DNA from: CAYLLT01 sp964591605
Lineage (GTDB): Bacteria; Planctomycetota; Phycisphaerae; UBA1845; PWPN01
Reading direction: 5' to 3'
DNA length: 26,844 nucleotides
Assembly: GCA_964591605.1 (NCBI GenBank)
Contig: CAZQEN010000063.1
Location: forward strand, 1-26,844
Under the pieces are notes generated by a model. That model had not been told where the DNA came from, searched no databases, and worked only from the letters and a program-made list of their open reading frames with translations. Position 1 is the stretch's first letter. Each line of letters starts with the position of its first letter. This document shows positions 6,002-13,965 of the stretch, in pieces. The translations under genes were made by a program, and so were the position numbers.

Positions 6002-7174
6002 ATGCAGCGGAATCGCCTCGTTATCTCTGTCGGTTGCCTTGTCGCAAGCTTCGTCCCCGGGCTGGCCCGCGCCGGCCTGACCCCCGGCCCCGGCTACCAA
6101 GTTCAGTACCAGATCAACGGCGCCCACGTCAGCGCCATCGACCGCGTCTCCGACACGCAGCTCGCCGCGACGGTGTTCAACGGCATTCAGGACGTGACCA
6201 CGGTGGCCCTGAACAACGGCCCGGTCGGTCCCACGATCTATACGCAGCCCGCGCTGCCGAGCGGCCTGACCTTCGGCGGCGGCTTCATTGCAGCGGACGG
6301 CACATACGCCCTCACCGGCCAAACCGGCTATCCGCCCGACGCCCAGGGCCTCACCCCCGGCCGCCTCTTCCTGACCCGGCTCAGCGACGGCACGACGAGC
6401 GAACTGGGCGTCGCAGGCAATTTCGACGCCGCGACTGTCGGCGGTGAGTTCTATGTGACCGCCGCGGCCGGCACCGCCACCGGCGTCTCGAACAACGGCG
6501 CCGGCGGCATCTATCAGGTCCAGCGAACCGGCGGCACACTCGGCGGGCTGCATCTGATCATCGACACCGGCACGCCCAGCGGCCTGGTCGCCGGCGACAG
6601 CGCCGGCAACGTCGCTTTCTCCCTCGGCGGCGTCTCGCCGACTCTGGGTGGAGGTTTCAGCGACCTCTACCGCCTGAGCAGCGCCCAGATCGCATCCGCG
6701 CTGTCCGGCGGCCCCACCACCGGCCTGCCGCCCGGCGCCGCGGACAAACTCATCAACGGCACCGCCCTCTTCAACGCGGCGGAGCCGTTCTTCTCCGCCC
6801 ACACACCGGCCGGCGGCTCAGTGTTCCCCGCGCTCTCCGACTTGCTCCTCATGCCCAGTGGAGACATCATCGTGGGGCTCACCGGAATTCTCTTCGATAA
6901 GGACAGCGGTTTCGCCGGCTCGGTTGGCCAGGCGCTGCTGCTGGATGTCACCAGCAACGGCGCCGACTACTCAGCGAACGTCGCGGGCATCGTCTATACG
7001 CACGACGAAAACGGCGCCGGCTCGCTCGCCTACCGCGAGAGCGATGCCACGCTCTGGGTCAGCGACGCAGGCAACCTCTACGCGCTCTCGCTCGTTCCCG
7101 AGCCAGGCACGCTCCTGCTCCTGGCACTGGGCACCGCCGTCATGTGCCCGCACCGCGACCGCCGGGACACGTAA
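6002..7174 (+). CDS. B12-riboswitch-controlled PEP-CTERM protein, propeller-like
   Basis: This is a 390-residue secreted protein. The start at 6002 follows AAGGA; a longer frame would begin inside the terminator T-run and is rejected. The signal peptide (MQRNRLVISVGCLVASFV) is cut near ARA. The body is glycine/serine/threonine-rich and all-beta in appearance, with repeated strand-like segments such as GGGFIAADGTYALTG, RLFLTRLSDGTTSELG, GGIYQVQRTGG, LLLMPSGDIIVGL and LWVSDAGNLYALS, consistent with a beta-propeller. The C-terminus is a PEP-CTERM signal (VPEPGTLLLL at about 365, then CPHRDRR). It is the first gene after the cobalamin riboswitch. By analogy with the propeller BtuG of Bacteroidota, which captures B12 at the cell surface, it may bind corrinoids, but no sequence similarity to BtuG was shown. 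Confidence 0.85.
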   Translation: MQRNRLVISVGCLVASFVPGLARAGLTPGPGYQVQYQINGAHVSAIDRVSDTQLAATVFNGIQDVTTVALNNGPVGPTIYTQPALPSGLTFGGGFIAADGTYALTGQTGYPPDAQGLTPGRLFLTRLSDGTTSELGVAGNFDAATVGGEFYVTAAAGTATGVSNNGAGGIYQVQRTGGTLGGLHLIIDTGTPSGLVAGDSAGNVAFSLGGVSPTLGGGFSDLYRLSSAQIASALSGGPTTGLPPGAADKLINGTALFNAAEPFFSAHTPAGGSVFPALSDLLLMPSGDIIVGLTGILFDKDSGFAGSVGQALLLDVTSNGADYSANVAGIVYTHDENGAGSLAYRESDATLWVSDAGNLYALSLVPEPGTLLLLALGTAVMCPHRDRRDT

Positions 7175-7229
7175 CACCCGTCGCCCTGGAGCACCGCCCG
7201 AACGCACCATGCAGATTCTGCAGGGAACG

Positions 7230-8663
7230 ATGACGATCATGCCCCACCATCGACAGACATCGCACGACGCCGCAGCCAGCCCCACTCTCTCTGCGCGTTC
7301 TGCACGCTCGGCACGGCAAACGCGCAGCCCCTTCTCTTCCAGACTCGCAATCTCACACCGAGGCGCCACGACCGCAAAGTCAGGTGCCGAATCCGAATCT
7401 CAACTCTCAACTCTCAAATCTCAAATCTCAAATCTCCGATTTCAAATCTCAAATCTCAAATCTCAGATCTCAAATTCGGTTGCCGCCCGCGCCAGGTCTC
7501 TGCCGTTCATTTTTTGGGCTTCCATCACGTTGTGCGCGGTGCCGCTCCGAGCGGAAAGCCCGCTGTTCCGTTACGCCGACACCCTCGTGAACTACACGCA
7601 GGGCCCCGGCGCTCAGCCCGGCTACACCACGCCGGGCGTCGCCCTGGGCCCGCCCAGCGTCGATCACAGCCCGCTGGCCCCGCTCAACAACGATCCGAAC
7701 ACCGGCGCACCCCTCGTGGTCTCCCTCGGCCAGCGCGGCTCGATCACGCTGTCGTTCAGCACGCCCGTTCGCAACCAGATCGCCTCCGCCCGTAACCCCT
7801 ACGGCTATGACCTGCTCGTCTGGGGAAACCCGTTTCAGGGCGGCGCGGCCATCACCTTCGAAGGTGAGTTCGGACGCTTTCAGGAGCAGGGTTTCATCGA
7901 AGTCGCCCAGGCCGGACCCGACGGTGAACCTGTCGAGTGGTTCCTGATCCTGCCGCGGATTTTTCACGACGCCGTCCCCGGCCGAGGCGGCCCCGTCCCG
8001 CGCGACTTCCCGCCCGCCGATCTGCTCATGTGGTTCTACGACCCCGCCAACGATCTCTTCGTCAGCGGCGACCTGAGCATCTCCTCATCGCGTTTCGACG
8101 GCCTGGCCGACGCCGTGCCGGCTCGCGGCTCGGCGCTCTCGTCGGCACTGGCGATCAACGACCCGGCCGGCGTCGTTCTCGACGACCCCCAGACCTACGA
8201 CATCGAAGGGCTCGGCGGCACCGGGGTGGATCTCTTCCGGGCCGTCCGCCAGGCCAGTCCGGGCGTGCCGCGGCAGACGCTCGGCCAGTTCGAGTTCGCC
8301 TACCCGACGCAGATCGACCTCATCCGCATCACCGACGCCCGCGGGGACGATATGAATCCCGGCGCGGCCGGACCCGTCACCACCGAGGTCGACGGTGTGA
8401 TCGTCCTGCCCGACCTGCGGGATTGTCATCACCCGTTCGCCGACGCCGACGCGGACGGCGACGTGGATCTGGACGATTTCGGCATTTTCCAGCACTGCAT
8501 CACCGGCTCCGGCACCCACACCACCACACCGGACTGCGCCTGCTTTGACCGGGACGGTGATGGAGACGTGGACGCGGCGGGACCGGCGGGTTCAACGGAC
8601 CTGCATGCTTTCCAGCAGTGCATGACACGCGCCGGAGTGCCGGCCGACCCGGAGTGCGAGTGA
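7230..8663 (+). CDS. Secreted surface protein with dockerin-like C-terminus, read through a 7-bp repeat
   Basis: The protein is about 477 residues if started at 7230 (AGGGA just upstream); ATGs at 7209 and 7239 are also in frame. Residues 57-82 are translated from an 11-copy 7-bp repeat (heptads such as SQISNLK). Only after this comes the hydrophobic signal segment (LPFIFWASITLCAVPLRA, cut near residue 108). The mature region (YADTLVNYTQGPGAQPG, VVSLGQRGSITLSFSTPV, YGYDLLVWGNPFQGG, then IEVAQAGPDGEPVEWF) resembles secreted surface proteins often annotated in B12 loci of Bacteroidota. The C-terminus has two Asp-rich calcium loops (DADADGDVDLDDFGIFQ and FDRDGDGDVD) typical of dockerin-like modules. 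It follows the PEP-CTERM gene by 55 bases in the same riboswitch transcript. No usable start codon lies between the repeat and the signal segment. Confidence 0.8.
   Translation: MTIMPHHRQTSHDAAASPTLSARSARSARQTRSPFSSRLAISHRGATTAKSGAESESQLSTLKSQISNLRFQISNLKSQISNSVAARARSLPFIFWASITLCAVPLRAESPLFRYADTLVNYTQGPGAQPGYTTPGVALGPPSVDHSPLAPLNNDPNTGAPLVVSLGQRGSITLSFSTPVRNQIASARNPYGYDLLVWGNPFQGGAAITFEGEFGRFQEQGFIEVAQAGPDGEPVEWFLILPRIFHDAVPGRGGPVPRDFPPADLLMWFYDPANDLFVSGDLSISSSRFDGLADAVPARGSALSSALAINDPAGVVLDDPQTYDIEGLGGTGVDLFRAVRQASPGVPRQTLGQFEFAYPTQIDLIRITDARGDDMNPGAAGPVTTEVDGVIVLPDLRDCHHPFADADADGDVDLDDFGIFQHCITGSGTHTTTPDCACFDRDGDGDVDAAGPAGSTDLHAFQQCMTRAGVPADPECE
7399..7475. repeat. 7-bp tandem repeat (11 units, consensus CTCAAAT)
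   Basis: Eleven consecutive 7-base units run without a break. Five interrupted variants (CTCAACT twice, CTCCGAT, TTCAAAT, CTCAGAT) lie among perfect CTCAAAT copies. The array is in the coding frame of the surface protein, upstream of its signal peptide. A change of one unit shifts the frame. The same motif recurs at 13860-13887. Confidence 0.9.
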
Positions 8664-8780
8664 ATGCGATCCCGACTCACCAGCCTCGACCCAGCCATCC
8701 CGGCAGCGAGCCGTGCGTTCCACCCGCCGGCCGAGCCCGGGGATCGAACACGCCGCTCGCAGACGCCCAGCCTGGAATCG

Positions 8781-9632
8781 ATGCGATGCCAACATCCTGT
8801 CCGGACTGGCTTTACTTTGATCGAGCTCCTCGTCGTTGTGGCGATCATCCTGCTGGTCATCGCCATTCTGATCCCGAGCCTGACGAACGCCCGCGTGTCC
8901 GCGAAAACGGCCGTCTGCGGATCCAACCTCCGCCAGCTCGCGATGGCCAATCATGGCTATGCCGCCGAGAATCGCGATTACTTCGTGCCGGCCGCCTCGG
9001 ATGAATTCACCGGATTCGGCGGCCGCCACCGATGGCACGGCGTCCGAAAAAGCCAGAGCGTTTCGCCCAATCCGCTCGAGAATCACTTTGACCCCCAGCT
9101 CGGCCCACTCGTCCGCTACATCCGCGATGGCAAGGCCAAGGAATGTCCTGCCTTTCGTGACTACACCCAGGACGGCAGCCTCAATGCCTTCGAAGCAGGC
9201 GCCGGGGGATACGGCTACAACAACACTTACGTCGGCGGCCGCTACGATCTGTACGGCGGCGGACCCAGGGCCGTGGCCCTCGGCGCCCAGACCGCCGAGG
9301 TGCAGCAACCGTCCGTCACCGTGATGTTCACTGACGCCGCCTACGCCCAGCGCGTCTCTCCGACCACGATCCTGCTCATTGAAAGCTCGTTTTCCTACCC
9401 CCCGTACCAGATCCTGGTCGCCGGCGAGGTGAGCAGCTTCATGAGCAGCCCGTCCATCCACTTCCGGCACGCGCGCCGTTGCCAGGTGGCCTGGGTCGAC
9501 GGTCACATCGACGCACACAGGATGAGCTTTTCGGGCCCCTACCTGGTGACCGGCATCCCCGCCAGCCGTGTCCGTGCTTTGGATTTGGGCTGGTTTGGAC
9601 CGCACGGTAATGACTGGTTTGACCTGAAGTAA
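8781..9632 (+). CDS. Type IV pilin-like protein (prepilin N-terminal motif, H-X9-DG C-terminus)
   Basis: This is a 283-residue pseudopilin. I chose the start at 8781 because it gives a short basic leader (MRCQHPVRTG) before the prepilin peptidase site G|FTLIELLVVVAIILLVIAI, with the conserved Glu at +5; the longer frame from 8664 has no ribosome site. The globular part is rich in Gly and Tyr (GGYGYNNTYVGGRYD). It ends with HFRHARRCQVAWVDGHID, the H-X9-DG pattern of planctomycete and verrucomicrobial DUF1559-like pseudopilins. These are abundant in planctomycetes and thought to sit in secretion or surface structures. The gene lies downstream of the B12-controlled genes without an intervening terminator and is probably cotranscribed. 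Its specific role is unknown. Confidence 0.85.
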   Translation: MRCQHPVRTGFTLIELLVVVAIILLVIAILIPSLTNARVSAKTAVCGSNLRQLAMANHGYAAENRDYFVPAASDEFTGFGGRHRWHGVRKSQSVSPNPLENHFDPQLGPLVRYIRDGKAKECPAFRDYTQDGSLNAFEAGAGGYGYNNTYVGGRYDLYGGGPRAVALGAQTAEVQQPSVTVMFTDAAYAQRVSPTTILLIESSFSYPPYQILVAGEVSSFMSSPSIHFRHARRCQVAWVDGHIDAHRMSFSGPYLVTGIPASRVRALDLGWFGPHGNDWFDLK

Positions 9633-9759
9633 GGCTCGCTCATGCACCTGTGAGATTCTCTGAACTCACCGTCGCGAGACCTTCGTCCGAAAACCTCGCT
9701 GCGCCCTCCCAAACGGCAATTCTTCTCAGATTTGCCAATAATTTCTGCAAGAATAGCCT

Positions 9760-9789
9760 TGAAACGTCAAAACGCGTTGCGTTATAGTG
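9760..9789 (+). promoter_or_regulatory. Sigma-70-like promoter of the sigma-54 activator gene
   Basis: TTGAAA (9760-9765) and TATAGT (9784-9789) are separated by 18 bases. Transcription would begin near 9796, which rules out start codons at or before that point and supports the ATG at 9866. Confidence 0.6.
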
Positions 9790-9865
9790 GCTCTTGAGGG
9801 AAAGCGCAAATCTTCGTACGGATCAATTCGGGGAGGTTAGGTCCGGTCCAGGATGGTGCCGGGGG

Positions 9866-11377
9866 ATGTGGGAGAGAGAAGGTTTGGAATCTGATCGTTT
9901 TGGCAGATCCGGCGTGCTGCTTGCGCGCTTCCCGGGAAAGGATCCCGCGAGTCTACTGAAGGATCTTGAGACTCAGGGCTTCTCCGTGGTACCGGTGCTT
10001 TCTCCGGCGCATGCCGTCAGCGAGGCCGCCGCTCGCGAATACCCCGTTGTTCTGATCGAGCTGCAGGCAAGCCCCGGCGCTTCACCCGCGCCGTCGGCGT
10101 GTGCGGAAGATCCACCGCGATCGGAAGGTTTGCAGGTTCTTCGCGACATCCGCCGCGTTTCGCCCGCCTCACAGGTCGTCATCCTCACCAGCCGCCAACT
10201 GCCTCTGGCCGACTGCTGCCAGGCCGTGCGCTATGGCGCGGCGGGCTTCGTCGAATGGACCGACGGCCAGCCCGCCGATCGCGTGGTCGAACGCCTCGCC
10301 CAGGCCCTCAGCCGTTACGACGCGGCGGCCGAAGAAGGTCGTCAGCTCCACTCGCGCCAGATCTTCGAGGAGACCGGTGTCCCCAGCCAGAGCCGTGCCA
10401 TGGCCCGGCTGCTCTTCCAGGCCAAGCGGGCGGCCATGATCTCCGACGCGCCCATCCTCATCTTCGGCGAGTCGGGCACCGGCAAGCAACTGCTCGCCGA
10501 GGCCATCCATCGCATGGACGCCAAGCGGCGGGCCAGGCCGTTCCTCACCGTCAACTGCGCCGCCATCACCGGCAGCCTCGCCGAAAGCGCGCTGTTCGGC
10601 CATCGCAAGGGAGCGTTCACCGGCGCCAGTGAGGATCGGCCCGGCTACTTCCGGGCGGCCGGCGGCGGCACCATCCTCCTCGACGAGATCAGCGAGCTCG
10701 AAAAACCGCTCCAGCCCAAGCTGCTCCGCGTACTGCAGGAAAACCGCGTCATGCCCGTGGGCGACGAACGCGAATACCCCATCGACGTCCGCGTCATCGC
10801 CGCGTGCAATCGCCCGCTCCCCGTGCTCGTCGAGGCCGGCGAGTTCCGCCTCGACCTCTATCAGCGCCTCAACGTCATCAACCTGCACGTCCCGCCCCTG
10901 CGTGATCGGCCCGACGACATTCCGCTGCTCGTTCAATTCTTCCTCAAGCGCTATGCGGCGTATTACCCGCACCCCATCGAATCCGTGGACGAGCGGGTCT
11001 ACGAGGTCCTGTCGCGGAACATCGGTTCCGGGAACATCCGCGAGCTCGAGAACGCCGTCCGCCAGATCCTCGTGTTCAAGACGGCCGGCAACCGGATCGA
11101 GCTCAGCGACATTCCCGCCGAGCTGCTGCAGCGCGGCGCAGCCCAGCGCACGCCTCAGCCCGACCTCAACGAGGCCCTCGCCTCCGCCGTTGTCGCCCTC
11201 TTCCGCAGCGGCCGGTTGACCCTCGCCGAGATGATCGAGGAGATCGAGAAGCTCGTCCTGCGCGAGGCGCTCTCCCACTCCAAAGTGAACCACGCGCAGC
11301 TCGCCCGCCAGCTCGGCCTCAGCCGCCGCACCCTCTACAACAAGCTCAAGAAACACGATCTGACTGGAAAAGGTTGA
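9866..11377 (+). CDS. Sigma-54-dependent activator (NtrC family) with degenerate receiver
   Basis: This is a 503-residue protein in three parts. Residues 15-150 have the size and strand pattern of a response-regulator receiver, but the phosphate-accepting Asp position (VVLIELQ) is Glu at residue 65, the acidic pair after the first strand is missing, and the C-terminal Lys is replaced (AAGFVEW). Residues 170-415 are the AAA+ sigma-54 activation domain: Walker A GESGTGKQ at about 201, the sigma-54 contact loop GAFTGA at about 249, Walker B TILLDEIS at about 268, then the arginine-finger region. Residues 478-500 form a Fis-type helix-turn-helix (LARQLGLSRRTLYNKLKKH). It should activate sigma-54 promoters, probably without phosphorylation. 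Its stop is only two bases from the stop of the converging glycosidase gene. Target genes are unknown; the neighbouring pilin or surface operon is a candidate. Confidence 0.9.
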   Translation: MWEREGLESDRFGRSGVLLARFPGKDPASLLKDLETQGFSVVPVLSPAHAVSEAAAREYPVVLIELQASPGASPAPSACAEDPPRSEGLQVLRDIRRVSPASQVVILTSRQLPLADCCQAVRYGAAGFVEWTDGQPADRVVERLAQALSRYDAAAEEGRQLHSRQIFEETGVPSQSRAMARLLFQAKRAAMISDAPILIFGESGTGKQLLAEAIHRMDAKRRARPFLTVNCAAITGSLAESALFGHRKGAFTGASEDRPGYFRAAGGGTILLDEISELEKPLQPKLLRVLQENRVMPVGDEREYPIDVRVIAACNRPLPVLVEAGEFRLDLYQRLNVINLHVPPLRDRPDDIPLLVQFFLKRYAAYYPHPIESVDERVYEVLSRNIGSGNIRELENAVRQILVFKTAGNRIELSDIPAELLQRGAAQRTPQPDLNEALASAVVALFRSGRLTLAEMIEEIEKLVLREALSHSKVNHAQLARQLGLSRRTLYNKLKKHDLTGKG

Positions 11378-11379
11378 GC

Positions 11380-13773
11380 TTACGGCGCCGTGCTCGTCGA
11401 AGGCATCGCGACGTCCGCTGGAACCACCACGTCCCCCCGTCGTGCCGGCGGGTCCACGACCAGCCGCACCAGCCTGCCCCCGCGGTACTCGCCCTCCACG
11501 ACCGTGCGCAGCGGGGCGTGCAGCCTGAAGTCCACATCCCACTCTCGCGGCCACGCCGGCATCAGATGGATCTTGCGGCCTTCATGCTGCAGCAGCATGC
11601 ACTGCAGGGCCATCATCCCGTTTGCGCCGTGGTCCTGATCGGGCACCCAGTCATTCGCCGGCCCATAGAACGCCGGAAATCGGCTGCCCGGATGCTTCCG
11701 GGCAAATCGGCTCAACACGATCCGCTGCGCCTCCTGCGTCAGGCCAAGCATCGCCGCCTGCGTGTCGTCCTGGTGCCAGCATTTGTCCTCCTTCACCCGC
11801 CGGGCGGCAAACGTCTGGCGGGCCAGTTCGAGACCGGGGCGGCCCACCCCGAACATGCGGAACGGGAAGATCGAATACAGCTCCGGGTTTTCGACGTTCC
11901 CCTGGCCGCCGATGATCGTCTGGGCCGCCGTCAACCGGTGCTGGCCGCCGACATTGGCCATCGGAAGCTCCGGCAGGTCCTTGAGCAGTTGCCCCCATCG
12001 CTCGCGCCGCGGCAGTCCCACCATCATGGGCGGCAATTCGAGCAACCGCGGAATCACCCACCGCAGCCCCGCGATGTCCGGCGCCGGGTTCAAGCAGTTC
12101 TGATACGTCTCGAGCGCCTGGGCCGGCTTCATCTCGATCTGCCCGCCGGGCAACCGCGGAAAGTGTTTCGCCCAGAACAGCAGGATCTCGTCGGCCATCG
12201 GCAGCAGCGTTCTGGCCGCGAAGCCTTCATCCTGCGTGAAGGCGTAATAGTCGAGCATGAGCGCGAGCCATTCGAGCGTCCCGTTGTAGTGCCAGCGGAT
12301 AAACGTGTTGTCGACGTCACGCGGCGGCTTGCCCGTGCGGTCCCATCCGTAGTTGGAGTTCGCGTAGGCGCCCCAGAAATACATCGTCTCTGGAAAAAAC
12401 GCCCCCTCGTGATCGAAGTACACCCGCGTCCGCGCCTTCAGGAACGGCATCGCGTCGGCGTACATGCGGATCAGCGGCTGCATCATCTCCAGGTCGCCGG
12501 CGCCGGGCATCGGCCAGTACATGAGCCGGGTATTCTGGAACCAGTACGGCCCGCCCCACCGCCGATAATCAGCATCAAACGTCTCTCCCTGCTCACGGGC
12601 ATCAACCGTGAACAACGACCCGTTGAACTTGATGGGATACCGTCCCCGCCCCGCACAGGCGGTGATAAACCGCTGGAGCGTGTAACCCGTTGCCGCCGTC
12701 TCCCACTGTCCTGCCGAGGTCGAATCCGCAGGAGCCGACGCCGGGGGCGGCGTCTCGGGCGGGACGCGAATCCAGCTCCGGTTCCAGAACTGGTCCCACC
12801 ACGCCAGGTGGCCGCCCCGGGCCTGATCGGCCGGCACCGCATCATGGCGCGCCGCCAGCTCCAGGAGCTGATCGATGTAGCTCTCGGGCGTCGGGGTCTG
12901 CGCGGTGAGCACGTGGATCGACAACCGCTGCTCGCGGGCCGCCCGCACGGAGCGAAGCTGCGTGGGCGAGGCCGGCTCGAAGCCCCCGCCGCTCATCATC
13001 GCCCCGAATGTGCGGTTCACGAGCGGATCACGGCCCTGGGCCAGCCACGACTCCATGCCCTGCAGCTTGAGCGTCTCGGCCCAGATCGAGAACGGATTGC
13101 GGTGATACCAGATGAGCGAGCCGCGGGCCCGCGCTCGCGCGGCGCTGCCGGCCGTGGACGTCGCCGGCGCGCTGGTCGTCAGATTCGCCGTGTCGACGAT
13201 GGTGTCGGGCATCGCCATGACCGGGTGCGGCGCCCCTTCCATGCCGTAGGCACTCGCGAGCTCCGCCCCCTGCAGCGGCCGGGCACGCGTCCGCCACAAT
13301 TCCAGCGCCGCCGAAACGCTGAACTCGACGTCGTCGGTCATGTCAACGTGAACCACCGGCGCGCCGGCGTCCACCCACACCCGCACCAGCGCGTTTGGAC
13401 CCGCGCTGTGCCCGCGAATCTCCACCTCCCCCTGCCGCAGCCGCAGGGTCTGCCTGAAGTCAGCCCCCGCCCGCAGCGGGTTCGGCGAAAGCTGAATCCG
13501 CACACGACCGAGCTTCACCAGCCGCCCGTTTTCGTCCCACGCATCGCTCTTGCCCAGGTAGAAGCACAGGTCGCCGCTCTCCTCTACCCACACGTTCAGC
13601 CCGATATCGCCGTTCCCCAGCGGCATCGAGCCGGATGAGTCCTTGCTCGGCGTCGTCCAGACGACGTTACACCGATCCAGGGGATCGCCCACCGCCGCAC
13701 CGGTCGTCGCCACGCCGTAATACGCCGCGGCAACTGCAAAATGAAGGGAGGAGGCACAGAATCTCGGGGACAC
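11380..13773 (-). CDS. Secreted glycosidase-like protein, DUF5703 / GH95-related
   Basis: This 797-residue protein starts with GTG at 13773; no strong ribosome site is visible. An N-terminal hydrophobic segment (FAVAAAYYGVATTGAAV) fits a signal peptide. The next region reads VVWTTPSKDSSGSMPLGNGDIGLNVWVEE and FYLGKSDAWDENGRL. This 'small gift' motif (PLGNGxxG plus SDxW) is characteristic of DUF5703 and GH95-type six-hairpin glycosidases. Residues 290-720 carry tryptophan-rich helices of an (alpha/alpha)6 barrel (HLAWWDQFWNRSWI, GGPYWFQNTRLMYWPM, WGAYANSNYGWDR, RWHYNGTLEWLALML). The end is a beta-sandwich (VVEGEYRGGRLVRLVVDP). It probably acts on fucose- or other sugar-capped polysaccharide in the periplasm or at the surface. 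It follows the NPCBM gene on the same strand and is likely cotranscribed. Confidence 0.85.
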   Translation of the reverse strand: MSPRFCASSLHFAVAAAYYGVATTGAAVGDPLDRCNVVWTTPSKDSSGSMPLGNGDIGLNVWVEESGDLCFYLGKSDAWDENGRLVKLGRVRIQLSPNPLRAGADFRQTLRLRQGEVEIRGHSAGPNALVRVWVDAGAPVVHVDMTDDVEFSVSAALELWRTRARPLQGAELASAYGMEGAPHPVMAMPDTIVDTANLTTSAPATSTAGSAARARARGSLIWYHRNPFSIWAETLKLQGMESWLAQGRDPLVNRTFGAMMSGGGFEPASPTQLRSVRAAREQRLSIHVLTAQTPTPESYIDQLLELAARHDAVPADQARGGHLAWWDQFWNRSWIRVPPETPPPASAPADSTSAGQWETAATGYTLQRFITACAGRGRYPIKFNGSLFTVDAREQGETFDADYRRWGGPYWFQNTRLMYWPMPGAGDLEMMQPLIRMYADAMPFLKARTRVYFDHEGAFFPETMYFWGAYANSNYGWDRTGKPPRDVDNTFIRWHYNGTLEWLALMLDYYAFTQDEGFAARTLLPMADEILLFWAKHFPRLPGGQIEMKPAQALETYQNCLNPAPDIAGLRWVIPRLLELPPMMVGLPRRERWGQLLKDLPELPMANVGGQHRLTAAQTIIGGQGNVENPELYSIFPFRMFGVGRPGLELARQTFAARRVKEDKCWHQDDTQAAMLGLTQEAQRIVLSRFARKHPGSRFPAFYGPANDWVPDQDHGANGMMALQCMLLQHEGRKIHLMPAWPREWDVDFRLHAPLRTVVEGEYRGGRLVRLVVDPPARRGDVVVPADVAMPSTSTAP

Positions 13774-13859
13774 ATCAACTCTCGCAAATCGTGTGGTTCA
13801 CATCTTCTCAGAGGCCATCCGCGGCGGATTTCTTGTGATCCGGCGCACCGCGTCCTCAT

Positions 13860-13887
13860 CTCGGATCTCAAATCTCAGATTTCAAAT
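13860..13887. repeat. 7-bp tandem repeat (4 units, same motif as at 7399-7475)
   Basis: The units CTCGGAT, CTCAAAT, CTCAGAT and TTCAAAT lie between the two glycosidase genes. The unit length and sequence match the longer array at 7399-7475. Here the repeat is non-coding. Confidence 0.75.
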
Positions 13888-13965
13888 CCTCCCATGCCTG
13901 TGCCCCCAGCACCGGATCCGAGTGTCGTGGCGCCCAATGATCGTACGCGCCGCGCACCCGCCCTG

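Noticed and set aside
5696..6802. A 368-codon minus-strand frame across the riboswitch and PEP-CTERM start
   Set aside because: It runs through the riboswitch and terminator, which have far stronger support on the plus strand.
7399..7475. Possible CRISPR array
   Set aside because: The units are 7 bases long with no spacers; it is a simple tandem repeat.
9794..9865. Upstream TTG start for the sigma-54 activator
   Set aside because: It coincides with the predicted transcript start and has no ribosome site; the ATG at 9866 is preferred.
11374..13638. A 754-codon open frame on the plus strand
   Set aside because: It is antisense to the glycosidase gene, is Arg/Pro/His-rich, and has no domain; a shadow due to high GC.
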